Assembly (NCBI GenBank): GCA_030692565.1
Contig: JAUYAO010000057.1
Span: 1 to 64,000 of the forward strand
Origin: Nitrospira sp.
GTDB lineage: Bacteria; Nitrospirota; Nitrospiria; Nitrospirales; Nitrospiraceae
DNA length: 64,000 bases
Direction of reading: 5' to 3'
In this document: positions 25,171 through 34,186 of the stretch, one piece after another
How the letters are laid out: each line of letters opens with the position of its first letter
How positions within the stretch are numbered: position 1 is the first letter of the stretch
Made by a program: the position numbers and the translations under genes
Notes under the pieces: generated by a model
Told to the model about the DNA's origin: nothing
Databases searched by the model: none
What the model saw: the letters and a program-made list of their open reading frames with translations, nothing else

Positions 25171-26895
25171 ATGAAAACATCGCAACTCCTGATCCCCACG
25201 TTACGGGAAGCCCCCGGTGAGGCTGAAACAGTCAGTCACCGGCTCATGCTGCGCGCCGGCTTGATTCGAAAGGTCGCGTCCGGCATCTATACCTATCTCC
25301 CCCTCGGCCTGCGTGTCATCCGCAAGGTGGAACAGATTATTCGTGATGAAATGAATCGCGCCGGGGCGCAGGAACTTCTGATGCCCATGGCCTCGCCGGC
25401 AGAACTCTGGAAAGAAACCGGCCGGTGGGACTTCTACGGGAAAGAGCTGTTGCGTTTCAAAGACCGGCACGAACGGGATTTCTGCCTGGGCCCCACACAT
25501 GAAGAAATCATCACAGACCTGTTTCGGCGGGAAGTAAAGTCCTACCGGCAGCTCCCGCTGAATTTCTACCAAATCCAGACCAAGTTTCGCGACGAGATCC
25601 GCCCGCGCTTCGGCCTGATGCGGGGCCGCGAGTTCTTGATGAAAGACGCCTACAGTTTCGACCGTGATGAGGCCGGAGCACGCGAAAACTATCAAAAGAT
25701 GTACGACGCCTACCACCGGATCTTTACCCGATGCGGCCTCACATTTAGAGCCGTCGAGGCGGACACCGGGCTCATCGGAGGGAATTCCTCTCATGAGTTC
25801 ATGGTCCTTGCGGCGACCGGCGAAGAGACGGTGGTCTATAGCGACAGCGGCACCTTCGCTGCCAATGTCGAACGCGCCGACGTCTTGCCTCCAGAGAGCG
25901 TGGACAGCACTGCCCCCCTTCCTCTCCGATCTGTCTCCACGCCGAATTGCCGCAGTATCGAAGAAGTGGCTGCATTTCTGAACATTCCGGCACACCGGCT
26001 TATCAAAACGCTCTTGTACTCGACCGGGAAAGAGACCGTAGCCGTACTGGTCCGCGGCGACCATGCAGTCAACGAGATCAAGCTCAAGAAAGCGCTGGGA
26101 GTCCCTGAAATCGAACCGGCAGGACCGGCAACAGTCGAAAAAGCCACCGGAGCACCGGTCGGATTTGCCGGACCCGTCGGCCTCAAGGGAATCAGAATAT
26201 TTGCAGATCAGGCCATCCCCGCCCTCAAGAACGTGGTGGTCGGGGGCAATCAGCTCGACACCCACTATGTCGACGCTAATTGGGGCCGCGACTTTACGGC
26301 CGATCAGGTCCTCGATCTTCGGAACGCCCAGGCCGGCGATCCCTCACCAAAGAAAGACGGCACCCTCAAATCCACCAAAGGGATTGAGGTCGGCCATGTC
26401 TTCATGCTCGGCACTAAGTATAGCCAGACGATGAACGCAACATTTCTGGACGCGCAAGGGAAAGAATGCCTCGCCGTCATGGGTTGCTATGGGATCGGTG
26501 TCGGACGGTCCGCGGCAGCCTCTATTGAGCAGAACCACGACGAACGCGGAATTATCTGGCCCTACCCGATTGCTCCGTTCCATATCCACTTGATCCCCGT
26601 CAGCCAATCGGACAAGACAAATGAGATGACCATTCGTCTCTATGCCGAACTACAGGCAGCGGGATTCGAGGTCCTCTGGGATGATCGTGACGATCGGGCC
26701 GGAGTCAAATTCAATGATGCCGACCTCATTGGCGCCCCATTTCAAGTCGTCGTCGGAGACAAAGGCCTCACGGAAGGCGTCGTCGAGGTAAAAGTCCGGC
26801 GCACCGGCATCAAGACGCGCGTCACGCCCGCTGAGCTTGTCCAGCATCTCCATAGCGCTGTCCCTCACATCGATGCTGCCCCAGGCCCTCACTGA
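25171..26895 (+). CDS. proS: Prolyl-tRNA synthetase, bacterial type with editing domain
   Basis: A 574-aa class II synthetase. The catalytic core is at both ends (MLRAGLIRKVASGIYTYLPLGLRVI; FRDEIRPRFGLMRGREFLMKDAYSF; MGCYGIGVGRSAAASIEQ). The INS editing domain lies between at about residues 235-395 (VAAFLNIPAHRLIKTLLY, AVLVRGDHAVNEIKLKK). A C-terminal anticodon-binding domain follows (GFEVLWDDRDDRAGVKFNDADLIGAPFQVVVG). Length and layout are those of the bacterial form. It starts six bases after rseP. Confidence 0.96.
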   Translation: MKTSQLLIPTLREAPGEAETVSHRLMLRAGLIRKVASGIYTYLPLGLRVIRKVEQIIRDEMNRAGAQELLMPMASPAELWKETGRWDFYGKELLRFKDRHERDFCLGPTHEEIITDLFRREVKSYRQLPLNFYQIQTKFRDEIRPRFGLMRGREFLMKDAYSFDRDEAGARENYQKMYDAYHRIFTRCGLTFRAVEADTGLIGGNSSHEFMVLAATGEETVVYSDSGTFAANVERADVLPPESVDSTAPLPLRSVSTPNCRSIEEVAAFLNIPAHRLIKTLLYSTGKETVAVLVRGDHAVNEIKLKKALGVPEIEPAGPATVEKATGAPVGFAGPVGLKGIRIFADQAIPALKNVVVGGNQLDTHYVDANWGRDFTADQVLDLRNAQAGDPSPKKDGTLKSTKGIEVGHVFMLGTKYSQTMNATFLDAQGKECLAVMGCYGIGVGRSAAASIEQNHDERGIIWPYPIAPFHIHLIPVSQSDKTNEMTIRLYAELQAAGFEVLWDDRDDRAGVKFNDADLIGAPFQVVVGDKGLTEGVVEVKVRRTGIKTRVTPAELVQHLHSAVPHIDAAPGPH

Positions 26896-26949
26896 TTCAT
26901 ACTTCGTCGACAGCGGGCCTGATTCGCACCTAACAAACTTGCCTTTTCC

Positions 26950-26991
26950 TTGCCTTCTCATTTGATTGGGCTACACTCACTCTCTAGAGAG
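26950..26991 (+). promoter_or_regulatory. Predicted pilB promoter with a palindrome at the start site
   Basis: TTGCCT (26950-26955), a 16-base spacer and TACACT (26972-26977), followed at the expected start by the 12-base perfect palindrome CTCTCTAGAGAG (26980-26991). The palindrome could be an operator or the 5' end of the leader. Confidence 0.4.
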
Positions 26992-27083
26992 ACCGCCGCG
27001 TCATAACCGGCACTCGCAGCCATCAGATCGCTGCCACGCCTCGATTACATCGGATCACGAGCTGAGCGAAGAGGGAATCAGGA

Positions 27084-29414
27084 ATGCAGGCCAAGCCGAT
27101 GCCCAACAATCTCCAGGAGTTGCAACAAAAAGGCGAGTTCGCGGAACACGTCAAGAAGATCACCGCTCAAATTAACGCGGCCAGCGATCTCGACCAAATT
27201 CTTCTCGACCTGCATAAAGACATCCTGGGCCTGTTCGACGCCGAGGACCTCACCCTCTTTGCATTCGACTCAGAGAAGAAAGAAATCTTTTCCAAAGCCC
27301 TCCAAGTCGATGGCGTCCAAGAAGTCCGCATTCCCATCTCCGAACAAAGCCTTGCCGGTTTTTGCGCAAAATATCTCCGCCCGGTCAATATCGCCGATGC
27401 CTATAATATGGCCGAGCTCCAAGGCATCCACCCGGCCCTCCTTCATGACACATCTTACGACAAGAACACCGGGTTCAAGACCAAACAGGTCTTGACCTAC
27501 CCGATTGTCGCCGACAACAAATACCTCATGGGCGTCCTCCAGCTGCTGAATAAAAAAAGCGGCAGCCGCTTTACCAGAAAAGATGAAGAGTCGGTCGCCG
27601 AGATCGCCAAGGCCCTCGGCATTGCCTTTTTCAACCTACGGAAGTCCACAAAGAAGAATCCCACAAAATTCGACCACCTCATCGGCAGCGGAAAGATTAC
27701 GCAGAACGACCTGGAAAACGTCCTCGCTGAAGCGCGCAAAGGCACCAGCGATCTCGAAAGCATCCTGATCGAAAAATATAAAGTGCCGAAACTCGACATC
27801 GGCAAATCGTTCGCTCAATTCTACAAGTGCCCGTATATCGAGTTCAGCGAACGCACCCTGGTCGACATCGAACTCCTCAAGAATCTGAACGTCGACTACC
27901 TGAGAAAAAATCATTGGATGCCGCTGAAACGCGATCGCACGGCCATCGAGATTCTGACTGATGACCCCGGCGATCTCGACCGAGTTCAAGACATTAAGCG
28001 AACATTCCCCGGCTTAAACATCCGCTTTGCGGTCAGCTTACGGCGGGACATCGCACAGTTCCTGGCTTCCGCCACCGGCCAAAGCGATGCAGGAGGGAGC
28101 GGCGGAGGCCGAAAACTCGACGAAAACGTCTCAGACATTCTCGGCGAGCTCGTCACGGAAGCTCAAGCCGAAGCCATGGAAGATGCGTCGGCCGGGGGTG
28201 GCCTTGATGAAAACGACAGCGCCATCGTTCGTCTTGCCAACCAGATCATCGCTGACGCCTTCAGACAGAACGCCTCGGATATTCATATCGAGCCCTACGG
28301 GGAAAAACGCGAGACACTCGTCCGGTTCCGTGTCGACGGCGATTGCTTCGAATACATGAAAATCCCCCAGAGCTACCGGCGCGCGATCGTGTCCCGCTTG
28401 AAAATCATGGCCAGCTTGGACATCGCCGAACGGCGCAAGCCGCAGGACGGCAAAATTAAGTTCAAGCTCAGCGAGACCAAAGAGATTGAGCTCCGCGTCG
28501 CCACCATTCCGACATCCGGATATAACGAAGATGTCGTCATGCGTATCTTGGCCGCCAGTGAACCCTTGCCGCTCGACAAGATGGGGTTCTCGGACCGCAA
28601 TCTCAAAGGCATTAAAGATATTTCTGAAAAACCCTACGGCATCATTCTCTGCGTCGGACCGACCGGATCAGGAAAAACCACCACGCTCCATTCCGTGCTG
28701 GGGAATATCAATACTCCGGACATTAAGATCTGGACCGCCGAAGACCCCGTCGAAATTACCCAATATGGCCTGCGCCAGGTCCAAGTTCAGCCCAAGATCG
28801 GCTTTACTTTTGCCACTGCGATGCGGGCCTTCCTCCGCGCCGACCCCGATGTGATCATGGTCGGAGAAATGCGCGATAAAGAGACCGCCGATACCGGCAT
28901 CGAAGCCTCGCTCACCGGACACTTGGTGCTCAGCACCTTGCACACCAACAGCGCCGTGGAAACCGTGACCCGTCTCCTGGACATGGGCTGCGACCCCTTC
29001 AGCTTTGCCGATGCCATGCTCGGTGTGCTCGCCCAGCGGTTGGCTCGGCGCATCTGCAAAGATTGCAAAGAACAGTATGTGGGTTCGCCCGAAGAATACG
29101 AAGAGCTTCGGCAGGGCTATGGCGCCGAGCGCTGGGACAAACTGGGCATTAAGCAGGACAACACGTTCCGTCTTTCTCGCGGGAAAGGGTGCGAGGTCTG
29201 TAATCGCACGGGCTATAAAGGACGCGTGGCACTCCACGAACTCCTGCTTGGATCGGACAACATTAAGCGGATGGTCCAGCAGAAAGCCCGCACCGAGGAC
29301 ATGCTGCACTGTGCAATGGATGAAGGCATGACGACCCTCGTCCAGGACGGCATCCAAAAAGTATTGCTCGGTCAAACGTCCTACAAAGAAGTCAAAGCCG
29401 TCGCTATCAAGTAG
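27084..29414 (+). CDS. pilB: Type IV pilus assembly ATPase PilB with an N-terminal GAF domain
   Basis: 776 aa in four parts. A GAF sensor domain (about 20-190; VRIPISEQSLAGFCAKYLRPVNIADAYN, YPIVADNKYLMGVLQLLNKK). An MshEN/T2SSE N-terminal domain (about 200-320). A secretion ATPase with Walker A GPTGSGKTTTL, Asp box TAEDPVEI, Walker B DPDVIMVGEMRD and His box. A zinc site CKDCKEQ...CEVCNRTG. PilB powers pilus extension in the cytosol. The GAF domain could tie extension to a small ligand or redox state. Usual T4P partners (pilT, pilC) are not next to it. Motifs are intact; the GAF fusion is a Nitrospira/Deltaproteobacteria-like variant. Confidence 0.92.
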   Translation: MQAKPMPNNLQELQQKGEFAEHVKKITAQINAASDLDQILLDLHKDILGLFDAEDLTLFAFDSEKKEIFSKALQVDGVQEVRIPISEQSLAGFCAKYLRPVNIADAYNMAELQGIHPALLHDTSYDKNTGFKTKQVLTYPIVADNKYLMGVLQLLNKKSGSRFTRKDEESVAEIAKALGIAFFNLRKSTKKNPTKFDHLIGSGKITQNDLENVLAEARKGTSDLESILIEKYKVPKLDIGKSFAQFYKCPYIEFSERTLVDIELLKNLNVDYLRKNHWMPLKRDRTAIEILTDDPGDLDRVQDIKRTFPGLNIRFAVSLRRDIAQFLASATGQSDAGGSGGGRKLDENVSDILGELVTEAQAEAMEDASAGGGLDENDSAIVRLANQIIADAFRQNASDIHIEPYGEKRETLVRFRVDGDCFEYMKIPQSYRRAIVSRLKIMASLDIAERRKPQDGKIKFKLSETKEIELRVATIPTSGYNEDVVMRILAASEPLPLDKMGFSDRNLKGIKDISEKPYGIILCVGPTGSGKTTTLHSVLGNINTPDIKIWTAEDPVEITQYGLRQVQVQPKIGFTFATAMRAFLRADPDVIMVGEMRDKETADTGIEASLTGHLVLSTLHTNSAVETVTRLLDMGCDPFSFADAMLGVLAQRLARRICKDCKEQYVGSPEEYEELRQGYGAERWDKLGIKQDNTFRLSRGKGCEVCNRTGYKGRVALHELLLGSDNIKRMVQQKARTEDMLHCAMDEGMTTLVQDGIQKVLLGQTSYKEVKAVAIK

Positions 29415-29431
29415 GATGACGCCCCTCTCAT

Positions 29432-29463
29432 GCGGAGCCGCTTGCGCACGCAAGCGGCTCCGC
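29432..29463 (+). terminator. 14-bp perfect hairpin after pilB
   Basis: GCGGAGCCGCTTGC and its complement around a 4-base loop, 17 bases after the pilB stop and 50 before the next gene. No T-tract follows. Confidence 0.55.
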
Positions 29464-29513
29464 AACCCCCTCCCCCACTTTCTGCCTTCGACAAAATCAG
29501 GTACACTAGCGCC

Positions 29514-30764
29514 ATGAATCCCCCTGCATCGATATTAAGGCTGCTCGTTTTGCCCATGGCTCTCTCCGCCTCGGGCTGTGAGACCGCCGATCACGTCCTG
29601 ACAAGTGCCGAAAAGGTGCTCGGTAGCCAAACGGGAAAAACCGTCGTCAGCATTGCCGGAGGCAAAGACCCCAAACAAGTCCTCAAGGAACACACCGACG
29701 CATATCAGCGCGACCCTGAATCCGTCTTGCGCGATATACGAACCTTGCAGCGCGACTTCGAGACCATCATGGCCGCTTTGACCGGTCGGGTCCGCCAAAC
29801 ATGGGGGGAGAAAGAAATAAAGGTTCCGGAGCAGAAGAAATACGTCAAGTACACCCAGAACTATATGAGCCGAGCAGTCGTCGACTTTGATAGCGGGACG
29901 ATCGTGATTGAAACACTGGACGACAAGGCTCCCAAAGACAGCCTGAAAAATGCCCTCGTCACCACACTCCTGACCCCCGATGATCCTCGATCCGTCGATC
30001 TCTTTTCCGACAAGGCTGTCACGCTCACCAGCGACAAGCCGCCTTACCTCCTAGGCCTGGTTGTGGACCAAGAGGGGCGAGCGATCAAGACTCCGGCGCA
30101 AGCGGAAGCCTTTGCGACGTTTACGGTCGAAAACCACGCAAAGCTGCGATCGATTGATCAGAACGGCGTAGCCAAACAGGCCCTCCTCGCAGAAATTAAG
30201 ATGGTCGCCAACTTCTCGAACAGGCAGGCTGAAAAATACCGCAGCACGGTCATCCGGTATGCCGAACAGTTCAAGGTCAGTCCCAGCTTGATCTTTGCGG
30301 TGATTCGCACAGAAAGCAATTTCAACCCCTTTGCCGTCAGCTCCGCACCGGCCTTTGGGCTCATGCAGCTCGTGCCCAGCAGCGGGGGACGCGATGCCTA
30401 CAAGAAAGCCAAGGGCAAAGACTCCATTCCCTCTCGAGACTACCTCTTCGACCCCGAGAACAATATCGAGCTGGGCAGTGCCTATCTCAATGTCCTGTCC
30501 TATAACCTGCTGGAGCGCATCGAGAACCAGGTGGCCAGAGAATATTGCGTGATTTCAGCCTATAACACCGGTCCGCGCAACGTGTTCAAATCATTTGCTC
30601 AGGATCAAACCGCTGCCATCAACCAAATCAATTCACTTCAACCTCCGGCCGTCTATGACCGGCTACGAGCGAATCTGCCCTATCAAGAAACCCGCGACTA
30701 TCTCGCCAAAGTCGTCGGCTTTCGCAAGCAATTTATTGCCGTATCCGGAGAAGGCGTCAAGTAA
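29514..30764 (+). CDS. Lytic murein transglycosylase, MltC-like lipoprotein
   Basis: A 416-aa lipoprotein: signal peptide with lipobox LSASGC near residue 20, then an MltC-type N-terminal domain (DUF3393-like; YVKYTQNYMSRAVVDFDSGTIVIETLD), then an SLT domain from about 260 with the catalytic Glu in AVIRTESNFNPFAVSSAPAFGLMQLVP and the AYNTGPRNVFKSF motif. It cuts peptidoglycan glycan strands from the outer membrane. I chose the ATG at 29514 for a proper signal sequence. It is downstream of pilB; pilus passage through the wall is a plausible but unproven link. Confidence 0.9.
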   Translation: MNPPASILRLLVLPMALSASGCETADHVLTSAEKVLGSQTGKTVVSIAGGKDPKQVLKEHTDAYQRDPESVLRDIRTLQRDFETIMAALTGRVRQTWGEKEIKVPEQKKYVKYTQNYMSRAVVDFDSGTIVIETLDDKAPKDSLKNALVTTLLTPDDPRSVDLFSDKAVTLTSDKPPYLLGLVVDQEGRAIKTPAQAEAFATFTVENHAKLRSIDQNGVAKQALLAEIKMVANFSNRQAEKYRSTVIRYAEQFKVSPSLIFAVIRTESNFNPFAVSSAPAFGLMQLVPSSGGRDAYKKAKGKDSIPSRDYLFDPENNIELGSAYLNVLSYNLLERIENQVAREYCVISAYNTGPRNVFKSFAQDQTAAINQINSLQPPAVYDRLRANLPYQETRDYLAKVVGFRKQFIAVSGEGVK

Positions 30765-30840
30765 GCAGCGCCTGTCCATACCCCTGCAAGCTCGGAGGGG
30801 CCCCACTCTCCATACGAATGTTACGGGTGACAATCCAAAT

Positions 30841-31260
30841 CTAGCGAGGCTGCCGTTCAGATGTGCCTGCACCTGGGGACAGTGACGAAGCAGATGCTCC
30901 ACGGCTAACACACTTGTCCAACCGTGTCGCTGCGACCGGTGAGAGTAAAGAGAACTCGACCCCGAAGACGGAATCCTTCACCCACCGAACCGTCGCCCGA
31001 TCGATAAAGGTTGATACCCGCTGATGCGGCAATCGTAAACTGATCGCAATCTCATCACCCGGAGCCACCACTGCCTCACTCAACATTCTGGCACCTGCAA
31101 CTGAGAGATCGCACACCACCCCAAGACCGCCACGATTGACCGTCGCCCATTTCTTCAGTCCGACCAAGGCATAGGAGCAGGGAAATGGAGCTGAAACTCG
31201 GAGACGTGGGTTGCGCCGCCGTGAGGAAATCTCATGTGTCGTGATCCGGGAATTCGCCAA
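30841..31260 (-). CDS. PilZ-domain protein 1
   Basis: 139 aa. The c-di-GMP binding pattern is present: an RxxxR-type motif in SSRRRNPRLRVSAPF near residue 14-24, and D-L-S-x-x-G in VVCDLSVAGARML, followed by the PilZ barrel end (TVRWVKDSVFGVEF). A Ser-rich tail of about 25 residues follows the barrel. It is the second gene of a two-gene minus-strand unit, 12 bases after its paralogue. It probably acts as a c-di-GMP receptor for a nearby surface or stator system. Confidence 0.85.
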   Translation of the reverse strand: MANSRITTHEISSRRRNPRLRVSAPFPCSYALVGLKKWATVNRGGLGVVCDLSVAGARMLSEAVVAPGDEIAISLRLPHQRVSTFIDRATVRWVKDSVFGVEFSLLSPVAATRLDKCVSRGASASSLSPGAGTSERQPR

Positions 31261-31272
31261 GGCCGACCTCGC

Positions 31273-31653
31273 TTATCTGATCCCTCTTGAGAACACCGTC
31301 ATATATCGTCGAAGCCGCCCATGGGAGGTACTCGACAACCGCTGAAAGGCCAGTCCGTATATCTGATCTTTCGCCCAGCGAACCGTGGCAATAGCAATCT
31401 CCGCAGGAGCCGCTTGCCGCGGCAACCGAACCAGCAACGACACCTGGTCGCCAGGCTTGATGGGGGCTTCCGTACTGACCCGCATTCCCCGCAATGAAAG
31501 GTCGTACACAACACCCGGACCATGAACAGACTTTCCAAACCAGCGCTGCTCATCACGCCAGGCAAGTTCGCAGGCAATGGGGGTAGGAATACGCACTCGA
31601 GGGTGCCGACGAAACTTGTTCAGCATCGAAGGGCGTGATGTGCTCGTCGGCAT
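31273..31653 (-). CDS. PilZ-domain protein 2
   Basis: 126 aa, a paralogue of the downstream PilZ gene with the same signature: KFRRHPRVRIPTPIACEL for the Arg motif and VVYDLSLRGMRVS for the D.S..G motif, ending TVRWAKDQIYGLAFQRLS. Both ligand motifs look intact, so c-di-GMP binding is likely. It is divergent from the ZorA/ZorB-like pair with about 250 bases between. It has no extra domain. Confidence 0.88.
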   Translation of the reverse strand: MPTSTSRPSMLNKFRRHPRVRIPTPIACELAWRDEQRWFGKSVHGPGVVYDLSLRGMRVSTEAPIKPGDQVSLLVRLPRQAAPAEIAIATVRWAKDQIYGLAFQRLSSTSHGRLRRYMTVFSRGIR

Positions 31654-31906
31654 AACTGAAACCTCTCAATTGACTGTATCTCACCCTCTTCTCCCCTCAA
31701 ATACTTTTTTTGAATCTCACCATCCTCCAAGATTCTGTCCTGCCCCTCACGCTGAGAATACCGTGCGACAGCAGACCTGAAGGCCGCATGAACCCGGCAG
31801 AAACTTCCGCCTGAGGGAACAATATGCTCTGCCCTTCGCAAGTCCATCGACAATTGCGCCAATCGGCGTGCATCTCCGACACACCGTAGTGGCACGAAAG
31901 TTGGAC

Positions 31907-33193
31907 ATGATGCCGCCCATGATCATCCAACATGCCATTCAACTGTTGACCCAGGACGTTGCCCCTCTGGGTGCTCTCTCCGCTCCTCTTGTCAGCTGGT
32001 ATGGCTCTACAGGCCTGACGATATTCTTCCTTTGGCAAGTCGCCCGGCTGTATCAGCTATCGACACAGACCGCGCAACCGTTCGCGCGTGTGACACGCTG
32101 CTTAGATAAACTGGCCCAAGAACGCTTGCAACTCGACCAGGACGGATTGACGCTCAACCCTCCAGGAGCCTTGAAAAGCAGAACGCAAGAACCGCCGCCA
32201 CACTTGGACCGACGGGACGGGAAGGATTTTCAGCTTATCGATACGACATTTCAGCGAGAGCCCTGGCTATCCCCTGCCTGGAAGCAATACCGGAAGACGC
32301 TCGTGACGGAACAGGTCGCCTGGTACATCGAACCCCGCATATTTAGCTCTCGTTCCGCCCAGGAACTCTTCTCGCTTGAAACCATCTTTCGAGGAAAGCT
32401 GAATCTCGCCTGGTATCAACAAGTGCCGTCCCTCCTGACAGGGATCGGCCTCCTACTCACATTTATTGCGCTCCTCGTAGGCCTTAGCAAGCTACACGCC
32501 GACGGTCACGGCATTGCCGGAATTCAAGGCCTCATCAACGGGCTCGCCGGAAAATTCCTGACCTCGATCGTCGGGCTTGTCTGCGCAACCGCCTTTACCC
32601 TGATAGAGAAGCCGCTCATGTTTCGCTTGTTCTCGGCCCACCAGCAATGCACTCACTTGATTGATGATCTGTTTCCGCGAAAAACACTGGAACAGATCCT
32701 CGAAGGAATGACGGGGACCCTGCGTCGACCCTCTTCGCTGGAACAGGGATCGAAATATGCTCCCCCCCTACCCTATCAGCCAGCAACTGACACACTCACC
32801 CAACCCTTGAAGGCAATGACGAAATCGGTGGATGCCCTGACGCAAGAAATTCGCGCGCACCTACAGGCCGGGAGCGCGCCGCCAGCCACCTATCCAATCG
32901 ACTCCATCGCCAAAGCTTTCGCTCCGCTTATCCAACAGCTCGCGCTCGCATTGGCGCAACTGCCGCAACGATCTGAGCCTCCACCAGCCCAGCGTTTGTC
33001 TTTACCCCAAGGGGTCGATGATCTGGTGGATGATTTAACCTCCAGAATCACTCAGACGCCCCATTCCACAACGGGAGCGCCAGCTCGCCAGCCGCAAGGA
33101 TGGCTGCAGCGACTCCGCACCTCGACACATCGACTCGCGCCTCTTTCAGGAATCACACAAAGTAGAACTATCAAATCCCGTGATCCACGATGA
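31907..33193 (+). CDS. ZorA-like MotA/TolQ/ExbB-family proton-channel subunit
   Basis: 428 aa. One N-terminal membrane segment (TGLTIFFLWQVARLY) is followed by a hydrophilic region of about 100 residues. Then come two adjacent membrane segments with the family pattern QVPSLLTGIGLLLTFIALLVGLSKL and LTSIVGLVCATAFTLIEKPL. The long C-terminal part (about 190 residues) is cytosolic and helical, with a Pro/Ser-rich end. This fits anti-phage ZorA better than flagellar MotA. I chose the ATG at 31907 because a GTG at 31868 only adds a polar stretch. It is followed by the ZorB-like gene after 41 bases. No ZorC, ZorD or ZorE gene is in the window. Confidence 0.72.
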   Translation: MMPPMIIQHAIQLLTQDVAPLGALSAPLVSWYGSTGLTIFFLWQVARLYQLSTQTAQPFARVTRCLDKLAQERLQLDQDGLTLNPPGALKSRTQEPPPHLDRRDGKDFQLIDTTFQREPWLSPAWKQYRKTLVTEQVAWYIEPRIFSSRSAQELFSLETIFRGKLNLAWYQQVPSLLTGIGLLLTFIALLVGLSKLHADGHGIAGIQGLINGLAGKFLTSIVGLVCATAFTLIEKPLMFRLFSAHQQCTHLIDDLFPRKTLEQILEGMTGTLRRPSSLEQGSKYAPPLPYQPATDTLTQPLKAMTKSVDALTQEIRAHLQAGSAPPATYPIDSIAKAFAPLIQQLALALAQLPQRSEPPPAQRLSLPQGVDDLVDDLTSRITQTPHSTTGAPARQPQGWLQRLRTSTHRLAPLSGITQSRTIKSRDPR

Positions 33194-33234
33194 GATGTCC
33201 CCGGACTTCCTAAACCACTGAGAAGACATTCCCC

Positions 33235-33948
33235 ATGTACCCGAATAACCCCGGCTCCCATTCGACAATTTCCCACACGACGACCAACGGGCTCATGGAC
33301 TTGATGACGTCACTCGCCATTATTTTCGTCCTACTCCTTGCAGCCTCACTCGCACCACAAGCAGCCCAGGACGCTCCGACCCACACACCAACGCCTCCCC
33401 AAACTACCGTCGCCGACCCCGCGACGCCGCTCACGAGCAACGTTCAAACCTTGCTCTACGAGCACTTCGCGCAATTCGGACTCTCCGTGGACAACGACCC
33501 GCATGATCCACTGCTCATGAGGATCGTCATCCCCGAAGATCTGCTCAATTTCGACTCTGGGAAAAGCACCTTGACGCCGCAGGCTGATCGATTTCTCACC
33601 GACATGATGCCACGCTATGCCGTCCTCGTATGCGGGCCGCTTGAGTCCCATGTCGACTCAGTCGTGATTGAAGGACATACCGATGATCGCGGCGACGACG
33701 CGATGAACTTGCGATTGAGCCAAGAACGCTCCTTCCGCGTGATGACGAAGGGCCTCGAGGTCATCGACCGCACAGAGCCAACCGTCTCACCGTGCTTCCA
33801 ACGGCTGACATCGGCGAGTGGCCGAGGCCGGCAAGACCTCATCGCTGATCCTGCGACCGGAGTGGATCGAGAGAAAAGCCGCCGCGTTATCTTCAAACTT
33901 CGTCTCCGGTCCGCTCCGATACCACACACTCTTCCACATACATCCTAG
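33235..33948 (+). CDS. ZorB-like MotB/OmpA-family channel subunit
   Basis: 237 aa with one N-terminal membrane segment preceded by Asp (NGLMDLMTSLAIIFVLLLAASLA). This matches the DLMSxL pattern of ZorB, in which the Asp is the likely proton carrier. A Pro/Thr-rich linker leads to a C-terminal OmpA-type peptidoglycan-binding domain (FDSGKSTLTPQADRFL, VVIEGHTDDRGDD, LSQERSFRVM, EKSRRVIFKL). Partner of the upstream ZorA-like protein in a membrane motor/channel complex. An 18-base gap separates it from the promoter of the next small gene. Confidence 0.78.
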   Translation: MYPNNPGSHSTISHTTTNGLMDLMTSLAIIFVLLLAASLAPQAAQDAPTHTPTPPQTTVADPATPLTSNVQTLLYEHFAQFGLSVDNDPHDPLLMRIVIPEDLLNFDSGKSTLTPQADRFLTDMMPRYAVLVCGPLESHVDSVVIEGHTDDRGDDAMNLRLSQERSFRVMTKGLEVIDRTEPTVSPCFQRLTSASGRGRQDLIADPATGVDREKSRRVIFKLRLRSAPIPHTLPHTS

Positions 33949-33965
33949 TCGGTCGAGATGCCGCT

Positions 33966-33994
33966 TTGACTGAGTCTCCGCATCGTGGTACGGT
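33966..33994 (+). promoter_or_regulatory. Predicted promoter with long leader for the KR-rich micro-protein
   Basis: TTGACT (33966-33971), a 17-base spacer and TACGGT (33989-33994). Transcription would start about 185 bases before the ATG at 34187. The leader holds CTGCGTGTCTG followed by CCCCGGCC (34098-34118), which resembles the motif in the leaders of the genes at 40128 and 45197. The longer open frame that crosses this leader (33966-34439) is considered spurious. Confidence 0.5.
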
Positions 33995-34186
33995 ACATCA
34001 CGATCTCCGAGAGGCAGCTACATCGCTCTCCTTCACGCCGTACCCTATCAAGATGTCGGTTTGCGTGAGTGAGTTAGGTGGCTCCACACAGAATCGGCTG
34101 CGTGTCTGTGCCCCGGCCGATACCAGCCCTATCTCACTGACGAGACGACCAAGGAGGACACTATCGCACGCGCAGGAAAAACAACG

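Noticed and set aside
31907-33948. Complete Zorya defence system
   Set aside because: Only ZorA/ZorB-like genes are present; no ZorC, ZorD or ZorE neighbour exists in the window.
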